Below are positions 25,734 to 35,221 of a stretch of DNA of 64,000 bases, piece after piece. This DNA is from Bog-473 sp963804055 (GTDB lineage: Bacteria > Actinomycetota > Acidimicrobiia > Acidimicrobiales > RAAP-2): positions 1 to 64,000 of the forward strand of contig CAWDOU010000008.1 of the NCBI GenBank assembly GCA_963804055.1, in the 5' to 3' direction. The notes below the pieces were generated by a model. It was not told the DNA's origin, did not search any database, and saw only the letters and a program-made list of their open reading frames with translations. The translations under genes were made by a program, and so were the position numbers. The stretch's first letter is position 1; every line of letters begins with the position of its first letter.

Positions 25734-26486
25734 TCACGTCGGCCGGCGCGCCTCGACCAGCAGCCGCTGGGCCGTGGACACGAAGGAGCCGTCCTTCTCG
25801 ATCTGCGCGTGCAGGCGGCGGAGCGCGGTGTCGTAGGCCTCCGGCGTGAACCCGGGCACCGTCCAGGGCACCTTGCGCAGGAAGTGGACGACGGCACCGA
25901 CGTCGAAGAACTCCACCCGCAAGGCGCAGTGCCGGACGGTGACGACATGGAGGCCCGCCGCCTCGGCCCCGGCGCGGGCACGGGCGGCACTGCGGCTCTC
26001 GTCGACGGGTTGGGGACCCAGCATGAAATCGGTCAGCTCGCGGTTGGTACCCGGCCCGATCTGCTGCGACAGGTACGTGCCACCCGGCCGCAGCACGCGG
26101 GCGATCTCGTCCCAGAGGACGACGACGGGATGGCGGCTGGTCACGAGGTCGAAGGAGGCGTCGTGGAACGGCAGCGTGGGCGAATCGGCGGCGGCCACGA
26201 TCCGTGCGCCGACGGCGCGCAGCTTCGTCCGGGCCACCTCGACGTTGGGCCACCACCCTTCGGTCGCCACCAGGAGGGCAGGTGGGTCGGCGACCGTGGC
26301 GAGCACTTCCCCACCTCCCGTCTCGACGTCGAGCGCGGCCGCGGTCGCGGCCATGCGCTCCCCCATCAGGCGGGCATAGCCCCAGGGTGGGCGCTCCTCC
26401 GTGGCGCGCCCCTCGAACCACGAGAAGTCCCACCCCTCGACCGGCGCTGCGACGGCCTCGGCCACGAGTCGCCCGAAGGCGGTCAT
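25734..26486 (-). CDS. Class I SAM-dependent methyltransferase
   Basis: A 250-residue methyltransferase_11-type fold. Motif I is degenerate (GGGEVLATVADPP rather than DxGxGxG), the acidic loop is VAAADSPTLPFHDASFDLVTS (motifs II-III), and LRPGGTYLSQQ is motif IV/post-III. The C-terminal part FTPEAYDTALRRLHAQIEKDG is characteristic of actinobacterial methyltransferases of unassigned substrate. It lies between two membrane-protein genes on the same strand. Confidence 0.85.
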   Translation of the reverse strand: MTAFGRLVAEAVAAPVEGWDFSWFEGRATEERPPWGYARLMGERMAATAAALDVETGGGEVLATVADPPALLVATEGWWPNVEVARTKLRAVGARIVAAADSPTLPFHDASFDLVTSRHPVVVLWDEIARVLRPGGTYLSQQIGPGTNRELTDFMLGPQPVDESRSAARARAGAEAAGLHVVTVRHCALRVEFFDVGAVVHFLRKVPWTVPGFTPEAYDTALRRLHAQIEKDGSFVSTAQRLLVEARRPT

Positions 26487-26552
26487 GAGGCCGACGGGGA
26501 CGCTGGTCGAGGCAGCCCCGGTCGCGCCCGCGCCAACCGGGGCAGCCGATGC

Positions 26553-27659
26553 TCAGGGCCCGGTGGGGGTCTGAATGACGTGGATCAACCCCGCGTCCAC
26601 GGGCACCGTGTTGAGCTGGGTGGAGGTCGTGTTGTTGTGGTGGCCGTGGTTGCGCACGACGTTCTCGCCGATGAAGACGATGGAGCCCCAGACGATGGCG
26701 AAGATCATCCAGGACCGGGCCGCACCCTGCAGGATGAGCGTGCCCCAGGGGGGTAGCGGGTCGATCCCGGACGGCACCGACGTGCGCTCCCACGGCGAGG
26801 GCGGGGGCATGGCTCCGGGTGCCCCGGGTGCCCCGGTCGGGGGTGCCTGCGGGGGCGGATAGGTGGGGGGCATCGCCGGAGGTCCGCCGTCGGGTCCCGG
26901 CGTCGCCGCCGGAGGCGTGGCCGCCTGCTCGCCCGTCGACGGGTACGAGAAGGGCTGCGCCGGCGGTGCCTGGGGCACCTGTGGGGCCTGGGGTGCCTGC
27001 GCCGCCGGAGCAGCACCGGGAGCGGCGTCGACGGGCGGCGGCAAGGTGGCCGGCGGCGGAGGGACGAAGTCGCCCAGCATGCCCCACGCGTACTCGGACG
27101 TGATCATGGTGAACCACGAGTGGTACCGCGCCTGGTAGCGGAGCAAGGCGGAATAGGCGTCGTAGAGCGAGGGCGGCATCCTGCCCGTGACGATGACGAC
27201 GATCCACATCACGAACAGCAGGGGGGTCGTCAGCCCGTAGAGGACGATCTGCGCGAAGACGCTCGCCGGGATGGCCAGGATGATGCGGAAGAACACCGAC
27301 AGTCGGTTCAGTTGGCCGGCGCTGGGCAGAATCACGCGCACGGGGTACTCGACGTCGAGGAACGTGAACGGTGGATACGCGTCCGTCAGGAGAAAGATGT
27401 ATGCGTTGACGCGGATCTCCCAGCGGATCACGCCGCCGAGGTAGGTCCGGGCCCACGTGGGGAGCCGGCCCGTGAACAGCGCGCCGAACCACCCGATGAC
27501 CAGCACGAAGAACCCGGCGATGAAGAGGAACCACAGGACGATGAACTGCGGGATGGCGAGAATGAGTCGGAACACGACCGTCAGCCGTCGCTGTTGCGCT
27601 GTCCCGCCGAACCACATCTCGACACGCCTGGTCGGCACGGCCATCGAAGCGCCCGTCAT
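26553..27659 (-). CDS. DUF4389-domain membrane protein (two copies)
   Basis: A 368-residue protein with two DUF4389 repeats (about residues 12-85 and 105-190). Each carries the pattern RLILAIPQFIVLWFL or RIILAIPASVFAQIVL, followed by GRLPTWARTY or GRMPPSLYDAYSA. A Pro/Ala/Gln-rich linker of about 110 residues leads to a last transmembrane helix (MIFAIVWGSIVFIGENVV) and a short extracytoplasmic tail. The ATG at 27659 has AAGGGGG at good spacing. Function is unknown, but the family is frequent in actinobacteria. A 9-bp hairpin lies just upstream of the ribosome binding site. Confidence 0.85.
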   Translation of the reverse strand: MTGASMAVPTRRVEMWFGGTAQQRRLTVVFRLILAIPQFIVLWFLFIAGFFVLVIGWFGALFTGRLPTWARTYLGGVIRWEIRVNAYIFLLTDAYPPFTFLDVEYPVRVILPSAGQLNRLSVFFRIILAIPASVFAQIVLYGLTTPLLFVMWIVVIVTGRMPPSLYDAYSALLRYQARYHSWFTMITSEYAWGMLGDFVPPPPATLPPPVDAAPGAAPAAQAPQAPQVPQAPPAQPFSYPSTGEQAATPPAATPGPDGGPPAMPPTYPPPQAPPTGAPGAPGAMPPPSPWERTSVPSGIDPLPPWGTLILQGAARSWMIFAIVWGSIVFIGENVVRNHGHHNNTTSTQLNTVPVDAGLIHVIQTPTGP

Positions 27660-27674
27660 GGCTGCCCCCTTTTC

Positions 27675-27695
27675 TGCCAGCGGTTGCCGCTGGCA
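27675..27695 (-). promoter_or_regulatory. Inverted repeat in front of the DUF4389 gene
   Basis: tgccagcgg-ttg-ccgctggca, a 9-bp perfect stem with a three-base loop. It sits immediately upstream of the ribosome binding site of the leftward DUF4389 gene. It may be an operator or a translation-affecting hairpin. Confidence 0.45.
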
Positions 27696-27799
27696 CGTTC
27701 ACCCGGAACGTTAGAGCATGCACCCCGGCGCGGCGTTGATATCGCTCCACGCACGAACAACGCTGGACGTGCGAGCGGCGGACCGTCGACGCAGGTGCG

Positions 27800-28930
27800 T
27801 CAGAGCGCTCCGTACAGCGCGTCCATCAGCGACCGGTTGCGCGTGCTCTGCCAACGGGGGATGACGTGGTTCATGACGTAGCCGAACGCGACGCCGCCCT
27901 CGGGATCGGCGAAGCCCACCGCACCCCCGGTGCCGAAGTGGCCGAAGCTGCCGGGGTTGGGACCGAACGGGCGACGCGGCACAGTAGGCTTGAAGCCCAG
28001 CCCGAATGTCACCTCCTCGTGCAGGATCGGGCAGTATCCGACGGACTGCGCCGACGTCGCCTCGGCCAGCAGGTCTGTCGAGAGGAGACGACCGGGCTCG
28101 AGCAGGGCGGCGTACAGGAGCGCCACACCACACGCCGACCCGTGCCCGTTGGTCGACGGGACCTCGGCGCTGCGCCATTCCGTCGTGTTGGCCACGCCCA
28201 TGGACGAGTAGCCCGGCGGGTTGAAGTAGCTCAGCATCTCCATGCGGGCGTCGCCCTGCAGCGTGTCGTCCAGTGCGACCGGAGGACCGGGCGCCTCGAA
28301 GAGCACCTCGGCGCAGCGCCCCTGCTCCGCCGGCGCAACACCCACGTGCACGTCGGCTCCGAGCGGGCCCGCCAACGCGGCCAGTCGCCGCCCGCACGGC
28401 TCCCCACTCACCCGCCGCACGACCTCACCGATCAGGTGCCCGTAGGTATTGGTGTGGTACACGTGGCGCGTCCCCGGCTCCCACCACGGCGCCGTGGCGG
28501 CCAGCGCGCCCGCCATGCGGCCCCAGTCCCACAGGTCCTCGTTGGTCAGAGGCTCACGGATGGCCGGTACCCCGGCCCGGTGGCACAGCGCGTGCCGCAG
28601 TGTCGCTCCCTCCTTGCCCGCCGCGGCGAACTCCGGCCAGACCGTGGCGATCGGGTCGTCCAGCGCGAGGGAGCCGGCGTCGACCAGCTGCAGCGCCAGC
28701 AGCGCCACGAACGCCTTGCCGACCGAGTAGAAGTCGACGAGCGTGTCGTGCCGCCACGGCGCGCGCGCCGACGGGTCGGCCCAGCCGCCCACCAGGTCGA
28801 CCACCGTGGTTCCGCCGACCGTGATGCAGACCGCTGCCCCGACCTCCCCGCGCTCGGCGAAGTTACGCGCGAACTCCTCGCGCACGGCGCCGAAGCGGGC
28901 GTCGCAATGACCCGAGATGGGGATCTCCAC
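27800..28930 (-). CDS. Serine beta-lactamase-like hydrolase/esterase (class C fold)
   Basis: A 376-residue penicillin-binding-protein-like esterase. The nucleophile SxxK is S69-V-G-K72 (DFYSVGKAF). The YxN motif region is VYHTNTYGHLIGEVV, and FGHFGTGGAVGFAD matches the HxG/KTG-like third motif. No signal peptide is seen, which favours an intracellular esterase (EstB-like) over an antibiotic-hydrolysing enzyme. The start is set at GTG 28930; further upstream codons look non-coding. It is on the same strand as the thioesterase gene at 29095. Confidence 0.88.
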   Translation of the reverse strand: MEIPISGHCDARFGAVREEFARNFAERGEVGAAVCITVGGTTVVDLVGGWADPSARAPWRHDTLVDFYSVGKAFVALLALQLVDAGSLALDDPIATVWPEFAAAGKEGATLRHALCHRAGVPAIREPLTNEDLWDWGRMAGALAATAPWWEPGTRHVYHTNTYGHLIGEVVRRVSGEPCGRRLAALAGPLGADVHVGVAPAEQGRCAEVLFEAPGPPVALDDTLQGDARMEMLSYFNPPGYSSMGVANTTEWRSAEVPSTNGHGSACGVALLYAALLEPGRLLSTDLLAEATSAQSVGYCPILHEEVTFGLGFKPTVPRRPFGPNPGSFGHFGTGGAVGFADPEGGVAFGYVMNHVIPRWQSTRNRSLMDALYGAL

Positions 28931-29094
28931 GGTCCGACTCTCGCCCGCGCCGTCACGGCCGTGCAAGCAGGCTCGGGCGGGCTGGCAGCGGAGGCGTGCC
29001 CCGTCGGGTGGAGGGCGGAGGGAGGGGGCGGACCCAAACCCCGACTGGCGAGGCATGCCCTGGTCGCGTCCATGGCCGGCGTTCCGGGGACCCC

Positions 29095-29502
29095 TCAGCC
29101 TCGGTGCTCCGGAGGCGCCGGCAGGTTCTGCACCCGCAATTGCCCTCGCGCGATCAGTTTGCCGTCGCCTTCCCTTTCGATTTCGACGAGCCAAATCTGT
29201 TGCGTCCGACCAGCCAGAACGGGTGTGCCGATCGCTCGCACCCGTCCGGCCCGATGGGGACGGAGGAAGTCGGTGGAGTTCGCCACACCGACGACGGCCA
29301 TGCTGCCCGTCATCTCGTGGGCGGCGGCTGCTGCCCCGTGACTGCCGACGGACTCGACTATCGAGGCCCACACGCCACCGTGCACGATGCCGTAAGCCTG
29401 CTGATGCCGTTCATCGATATCGACGTATCCGACGACTCGCGTTGGAGTCATCTCCTCGATTCGGAGCCCCAACGCGCTGTCCCAACCTGGCTGTGGTTCC
29501 AC
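29095..29502 (-). CDS. PaaI-family hotdog thioesterase
   Basis: A 135-residue single hotdog domain. The family core YGIVHGGVWASIVESVGSHG contains the HGG turn and the catalytic acidic residue region; ANSTDFLRPHRAGRVRAIG is the second conserved block. GTG 29502 is preferred because AGAGAGG lies about seven bases upstream and the length is then normal. Members hydrolyse aryl- or acyl-CoA thioesters. It could clear CoA esters in the surrounding metabolism. Confidence 0.88.
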   Translation of the reverse strand: MEPQPGWDSALGLRIEEMTPTRVVGYVDIDERHQQAYGIVHGGVWASIVESVGSHGAAAAAHEMTGSMAVVGVANSTDFLRPHRAGRVRAIGTPVLAGRTQQIWLVEIEREGDGKLIARGQLRVQNLPAPPEHRG

Positions 29503-29663
29503 CCAATGCCTCTCTCTTTCTTGCGTCGAGCAATGGTAGGAGAGCCCTGATGTCGCTCCGCGCGGGACCCTTCCCGCCGTTCCTGGCGAGGCGCCGACCC
29601 AGCTCTGTTCGTGAGCCTGCCCCGTGGACACCTTCACGAGCGCTTCTCGGACCCGATCGCCCA

Positions 29664-29669
29664 TAGAAT
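29664..29669 (+). promoter_or_regulatory. -10 element for a leaderless amino-acid dehydrogenase transcript
   Basis: tagaat fits TAnnnT and ends six bases before the GTG at 29676, so transcription would begin at or next to the start codon. The -35 region is weak. Confidence 0.45.
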
Positions 29670-29675
29670 TTGGTC

Positions 29676-30755
29676 GTGAGTGGCCTGCCCGGGAACGAGC
29701 CTGGCGACATGCTCGAGGGTCTGCCAGGGTCCGAACACGAGGACATCTTGGCGATTCGGCGTGCGAAGAGCGGTCTCCGAGCGATCATCGCCGTCCATTC
29801 GACCGCTCTGGGTCCCTCACTGGGCGGGGCCCGGTTCTATCCGTACGAGAACGAGGCACTCGCACTCCAGGATGTGCTTCGCCTTTCGAGAGCCATGACG
29901 CAGAAGGCTGCTCTTGCTGGACTGGCGCATGGAGGTGGCAAGGCCGTCATCATCGGGGATCCGCGCCTCGTAAAGACGCCCGCCCTCCTGCGTGATTTCG
30001 CCTCCGCCGTCAACGCCCTTCAGGGTCGCTACATCACCGCAGAGGATGTCGGGACGACCGAGGACGACATGAATCTCATTCGGGAGACGACACCATTCGT
30101 GGCGGGCACGGCCACCTCGCGCGGTGGATCCGGCGATCCCAGCTCCGCCACTGCGCTGGGCGTGGTGGTTTCGATGGAGGCTGCGGCTGCTCGCCTGTGG
30201 GGGGACCTTCGGGGCAGGACCGTGTGTGTTCTCGGCGCCGGCAAGGTGGGCGGAGAGATCATTCGGCTTCTCGTGCAGCGGGAGGTCGTCGTCATCGCCT
30301 CAGACGTGGACCACACGAAGGCCGAGCGTGCCTTGCGCATGGGGGCCGCCAAGCTTGTCGACCCGGCTGATGCGGTGCACGTCAACGCTGACGTCTTCTG
30401 CCCGTGTGCATTGGGTGGGCTGCTCACCGAAGAGGTCGTGCCTGAGCTTTCCTTCACGCTCATCGTCGGAGCGGCAAACAACCAGCTGGCTCGTGTCCGA
30501 GTTGCGGACTCGCTTGCGGCGGCGGGCATTCTCTATGTTCCTGACTTTCTGGCGAACGCAGGCGGCATCATCAACATCGCCGAGGAGTCCCATGGCTATG
30601 ACGCGGCTCGTGCGATGCGGGCTGTCGGTCAGATCCGGGCCACAACGACTGCTGTGCTCCATCGCGCCGATTCGTGCGGCATCACTCCGCTGGCGGCGGC
30701 CGAAGGGCTGGTCGCCGAGCGGCTTACAACTCGCGTCGGCGGCGGCGCGCACTGA
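29676..30755 (+). CDS. Leucine/phenylalanine/valine dehydrogenase family (Glu/Leu/Phe/Val DH)
   Basis: A 359-residue NAD-dependent amino-acid dehydrogenase that reversibly deaminates a hydrophobic amino acid to its 2-oxo acid. The substrate region shows LGPSLGGARFYPY, the binding lysine K77 in AMTQKAAL, the catalytic K89 in HGGGKAVI and D124 in TAEDVGTTEDDM. The NAD domain has VLGAGKVGGEII, and the C-terminal FLANAGGIINIAEE is characteristic of Leu/Phe dehydrogenases. GTG 29676 is chosen over TTG 29670 because the -10 element suggests a leaderless mRNA. The gene lies in the less GC-rich segment. Confidence 0.9.
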   Translation: MSGLPGNEPGDMLEGLPGSEHEDILAIRRAKSGLRAIIAVHSTALGPSLGGARFYPYENEALALQDVLRLSRAMTQKAALAGLAHGGGKAVIIGDPRLVKTPALLRDFASAVNALQGRYITAEDVGTTEDDMNLIRETTPFVAGTATSRGGSGDPSSATALGVVVSMEAAAARLWGDLRGRTVCVLGAGKVGGEIIRLLVQREVVVIASDVDHTKAERALRMGAAKLVDPADAVHVNADVFCPCALGGLLTEEVVPELSFTLIVGAANNQLARVRVADSLAAAGILYVPDFLANAGGIINIAEESHGYDAARAMRAVGQIRATTTAVLHRADSCGITPLAAAEGLVAERLTTRVGGGAH

Positions 30756-30915
30756 TCGGGCTGATGAAGGTCCAAGGGGTCCGGTCCGGCAGCGAGGACC
30801 GGGCCCGGGAAGGCGTTCTTCGAAGGCGCTCGAGTTGGGACCCCGAGAAGGCTCGTCTACCTGCGTGTTACCGTTCTGAGCAACGTATCCATTTGAGAGG
30901 AGGTGGGCCCCGTGA

Positions 30916-32019
30916 GTGCAGCATCGAAAGTGGGTGCTCTCCCCTGTCGGGGATCGCGCGACTGAGAGAGTCGCCCCCGGGGAGCGCCCCAGCACGCATC
31001 TTGTGAAAGGCGACTTCCTTGAATACAGCACCTCATCCGACCTCGTTTTCTCCTTCTACGAGGACCTTCCGCCGGCCTGGGTCCCAGCAGGATCAATCCC
31101 AGATGGACGGCATGGCGCGGACCGCGCCGAATACGGGCGCGCTTTGGTCCTTCACGGTGGTGGATCCGCGGGCAATGCGTGGGAGATCGGCGTCATGGCC
31201 GGTCTGTCCAACGCAGGTGTGGACGTCACCCAAGCCGACCTGATCATCGGAACGTCGGCTGGAGCGACGGCGGCTGCCCAGGTCACAAGCGCTTCTCCGG
31301 CCGAACTGCTTACCGCAATCCTCGATCCACCATCCCTGAAACAGGGCGATCCCGGCCGTCCGAGCGGCGGGCGACCCCCCATCGGACCCGTCATCGACCA
31401 TATGGAGAGAACGAACCGAATCATCGCCGCCGCTCACGACCCGGCAGACATGCGCCGAAGGATGGGCGCGGCCGCGCTCGAAATGGACGCAGCTTCAGAC
31501 GGATCCGGACAAGAGCGGTGGCGCACCACCGTCGCGGCCCGGCTTCCCAGTCACCGATGGCCCGACCGCGCGATCGTCATCACAGCGGTCGACGCGCGCA
31601 CCGGTGAGCCGGTTGTCTTCGACCGCAACAGCGGAGTCGATCTGGTTGACGCCGTCGCCGCCAGCACTGCGAACGGATTCGGTGTCCCTCCCTTCGGCAT
31701 CGCCGAGGACCGATTCATCGACGGCGGCTATCGACGCAACGAGAATGCCGATCTGGCGCTGGGATATGAGCGGGTACTCGTCCTGTCGCCCTTCGGCGGC
31801 AGATCGCGGCATCCGGAGGAGTGGCACATGCAGCTTGCCGCTCAGGTCGACGAGCTTCGCGCCAGCGGCAGCACCGTCGAGACCATCTTTCCCGATGGCG
31901 ACTCCCGCGATGCGTTCGGTTCCAACATGATGGACCCCTCGAGGCGCCGACCTTCCGCTCTAGCCGGTTACGAGCAGGGGATGGCTCACGGAGAACGACT
32001 CACCAAGTTCTGGCGTTGA
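30916..32019 (+). CDS. Patatin-like phospholipase
   Basis: A serine lipase/acyl hydrolase of the patatin fold. The oxyanion loop LVLHGGGSAGNAWEIG, the nucleophile elbow GTSAGA (S of GxSxG) and the DGGYR catalytic Asp motif are all visible; a typical core is about 280 residues. The N-terminal 75 residues of the open frame have no family similarity, so the true start is unsure. GTG 30916 lies 12 bases after AGGAGG, while an out-of-frame GTG at 30912 has better spacing but stops after 17 codons. Either a short upstream ORF or a one-base shift near the start would explain this. The downstream part is sound. Confidence 0.82.
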   Translation: MQHRKWVLSPVGDRATERVAPGERPSTHLVKGDFLEYSTSSDLVFSFYEDLPPAWVPAGSIPDGRHGADRAEYGRALVLHGGGSAGNAWEIGVMAGLSNAGVDVTQADLIIGTSAGATAAAQVTSASPAELLTAILDPPSLKQGDPGRPSGGRPPIGPVIDHMERTNRIIAAAHDPADMRRRMGAAALEMDAASDGSGQERWRTTVAARLPSHRWPDRAIVITAVDARTGEPVVFDRNSGVDLVDAVAASTANGFGVPPFGIAEDRFIDGGYRRNENADLALGYERVLVLSPFGGRSRHPEEWHMQLAAQVDELRASGSTVETIFPDGDSRDAFGSNMMDPSRRRPSALAGYEQGMAHGERLTKFWR

Positions 32020-32070
32020 CGGCGGCGGGAAGAGTGGCCCGAGTGCCGCATGGCGAGACCCAGTGCGGCG

Positions 32071-32544
32071 TTAGGGGGGACCTGACTCCCTCGTGTTCCC
32101 GATCGGCGTGGCGCACTGACCCGCAACCTTCCAGGCTCCACGGACGAGTGCATAGGTGACCCAGTTGTCGTTCCCCGCCTTCAACAAGTTGTACGTCACC
32201 TCTGCTTGGCCGTTCGTACTCGTGACATTGCGAACTCGCACCCCGGTAATGCGGACGCTGTGGAACGAGAACCCGCTGAACTCCTCCCACATCTCTCGAG
32301 CAAGCGGGAGGGTTTGGGCGGTGATGTGATCTGTGGACCGGCACTCCGGACTCAGTGCCGCTTCAAATTCGGCGAACCCCCCGTTGAGCGTCACCCGGGC
32401 ATATTCCGAGGCTGCGTGCTTCAAGGCGGCAATTCCGCCGCCGGAACGAGGAGGCGGAGCGGAGCCGGACGTGGCGCTACCGACGAAGGCGCTCACGATG
32501 ACTCCGACGGTGCCGACAGCCACCAGGCAAGTGGGCCTCTTCAC
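32071..32544 (-). CDS. Hypothetical secreted protein
   Basis: A 157-residue protein beginning at GTG 32544 with a clear Sec signal peptide (KRPTCLVAVGTVGVIVSAFV, small residues at the cleavage region SATSGSA). The mature part resembles small NTF2-like or Mce-associated helper proteins in outline: a helix-rich start (AALKHAASEYARVTLNGGF) and a beta-strand end (VRVRNVTSTNGQAEVTYNLL). I cannot assign a family with certainty. Two cysteines (ECRS, GQCAT) could form a disulphide. It stands alone between the patatin gene and the DAHP synthase gene. Confidence 0.65.
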   Translation of the reverse strand: MKRPTCLVAVGTVGVIVSAFVGSATSGSAPPPRSGGGIAALKHAASEYARVTLNGGFAEFEAALSPECRSTDHITAQTLPLAREMWEEFSGFSFHSVRITGVRVRNVTSTNGQAEVTYNLLKAGNDNWVTYALVRGAWKVAGQCATPIGNTRESGPP

Positions 32545-32754
32545 GGCCCGAGTATCGCAGCCCGACGAGTGGGATCGGCCGGATTGTGCTGTCAGTGCGA
32601 AGTGTGAGGATTGAGGGAGAGCGCACTCCCAACTCCAAAGACCCGGGCGCCCTTGTAGGAGCGAGTCGCTTCCGGCCAGGTGCTCCAGTCGTCCTTCGGT
32701 GGTCCGTTCAGCGGGCAATGTGTGGACTTGATAGACACGAATACAGCTCCTCCA

Positions 32755-33834
<1,080 letters not shown>

Positions 33835-33899
33835 GGTGTCTTCCTCTCCGCAAGCCGTTCGATCCCGAAGGTGACCGGCTCGCCTTGTTGGGGCAAAGC

Positions 33900-33929
33900 A
33901 AAAGGCAGAGGCGAATGCCTCTGCCTTTT
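33900..33929 (-). terminator. Intrinsic terminator/attenuator in the DAHP synthase leader
   Basis: aaaaggcagaggc and gcctctgcctttt form a 13-bp perfect stem around a four-base loop. On the minus strand the stem is followed by ttttgctttg. It lies 66 bases upstream of the DAHP synthase start and 25 bases after the leader-peptide stop, which is the expected attenuator position. Confidence 0.75.
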
Positions 33930-33953
33930 CAGCCGGTCCTGGTTGAAGAGCGT

Positions 33954-34019
33954 TCAGTGCGTGGGAGCGCTCCGAAGCCCACCCAGGGCCGGCTCGTCAA
34001 ACCACTGATAGCACCTCAC
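33954..34019 (-). CDS. Aromatic leader peptide of the DAHP synthase gene
   Basis: A 21-codon frame, GTG to TGA, beginning VRCYQWFDEPALGG. It contains Tyr, Trp and Phe within four residues (Y-Q-W-F), too concentrated to look accidental in this genome. An extended -10 element (tgttatcct on the minus strand) ends seven bases before the GTG, so the transcript is probably leaderless and the ribosome starts at once. Arms 33931-33942 and 33983-33994 can pair (11 of 12 bases) and involve the coding region after the aromatic codons. Ribosome stalling there would change pairing upstream of the terminator at 33900. Classical attenuation is inferred from the layout. Confidence 0.7.
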   Translation of the reverse strand: MRCYQWFDEPALGGLRSAPTH

Positions 34020-34026
34020 GCTTCTC

Positions 34027-34032
34027 AGGATA
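34027..34032 (-). promoter_or_regulatory. Extended -10 promoter element of the DAHP synthase leader
   Basis: The minus strand reads TG-T-TATCCT, an extended -10 motif. The predicted start point falls at the leader-peptide GTG (34019). The -35 region is not clear. Confidence 0.5.
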
Positions 34033-34204
34033 ACAGCCTGCTCTGCGGGTAATCCACCCCGGAGCCGGTACGACGGTTGTTCGGATTCCGTGAACGCCGC
34101 CGGGCCCACCTCACCGGACCGTCTTCTGCCTTCTGCGGCTGTCAGATCGGTGCAAAGAGTGGCACCCGATCCGGTGTACGAGGGCAGCCTGTCCGCAAGG
34201 CGGC

Positions 34205-35086
34205 CTAGCCACCGGCAGACAGAAGGAACCGCCGAGTCAGTCGTGCAATCGTCTGGGCCTGTTCGTCGAGCGCGAAATGGCCGGCATCGAGAATGTGAAC
34301 TTCAGCGCTGGGCACGTCGCGCCGGTACGCTTCAGCTTCTTCGACCCGGAACGACGGATCGAAACGTCCCCACAGTACGAGGAGCGGCGGCTCGTGGCGG
34401 CGAAGCCACTCCTGCCATGCGGGATAGCTCGCGACATTGGTCCGGTAGTCGTAGAAGAGGTCCATCTGGATGTCGCTCTGCCCTGGACGGCTCAAGAACG
34501 CGAACTCGTCGGTCCAGAGGTCTGGGTCGTAGAGGGATACGTTCGGGCTCGTTCCTACGTGTCGCTGGCGGGTGGAATCGAAGGATAAGAAGTTCGCCCG
34601 AAGAGCAGATTCGTTCGCGGCGCGGTCAGCCCAGAAATCGCGACGGGTTTGCCAAAGCGGTCCCAAACCGTCCTCGTGCGCGACGGCGTTCTGGATCACC
34701 AACGCAGCGAGCCGATCGGGATGTGCCACCCCCAGGCGAAACCCGACGGGTCCGCCGTAGTCTTGAAGGAAGAGGGTGTACCGATCGATATGCATGAGCT
34801 CGGTAAAGCGATCGATGGTTCGAGCGAGGTTGTCGAAGGTGTAGTCGAACACCTTCGGGTCCGGCGCATCGCTGTGGCCGAATCCTGGATAGTCCGGAGC
34901 CACCAGATGGAAGGCGTCGGCCAGGCGGGTGAAGAGCGGTTCGTACATTCGTGAAGACGACGGAAATCCGTGCAAGAGGAGCAACGTCGGCGCATCCGGG
35001 CTGCCGGCCTCGCGGTAGAAGATTGAGAGTTTGTCCACCTCGATCGACCTGTAGTTCGTCTCCACGGTGATCTGGGTCTTTGCCAC
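34205..35086 (-). CDS. Alpha/beta hydrolase, haloalkane dehalogenase/epoxide hydrolase type
   Basis: A 293-residue hydrolase starting at GTG 35086. The oxyanion HG motif is LLLLHGFPSSS, the nucleophile is Asp109 in LFLQDYGGPVG (D at the elbow, as in haloalkane dehalogenases and epoxide hydrolases), the acid region is WGRFDPSF, and the catalytic His is in DAGHFALDE. DYPGFGHSDAPD is the typical post-strand-4 loop. The aspartate nucleophile excludes an ordinary serine esterase. Whether it attacks halides or epoxides cannot be decided without the cap-residue analysis (a Tyr pair versus a halide-binding Trp). Confidence 0.87.
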   Translation of the reverse strand: MAKTQITVETNYRSIEVDKLSIFYREAGSPDAPTLLLLHGFPSSSRMYEPLFTRLADAFHLVAPDYPGFGHSDAPDPKVFDYTFDNLARTIDRFTELMHIDRYTLFLQDYGGPVGFRLGVAHPDRLAALVIQNAVAHEDGLGPLWQTRRDFWADRAANESALRANFLSFDSTRQRHVGTSPNVSLYDPDLWTDEFAFLSRPGQSDIQMDLFYDYRTNVASYPAWQEWLRRHEPPLLVLWGRFDPSFRVEEAEAYRRDVPSAEVHILDAGHFALDEQAQTIARLTRRFLLSAGG

Positions 35087-35221
35087 GCCCAAATCTTGCC
35101 CTCTGGCGCCACGGCACGCATGTGTCCCAGAGGGGCCGGAGTGTCCCGGTCCCGGCGGCGAACTGGGACACCTCGAGAACGGCAGGGATCGTGCTGTGGT
35201 CATTGCCCAGCGCAGGATGAC

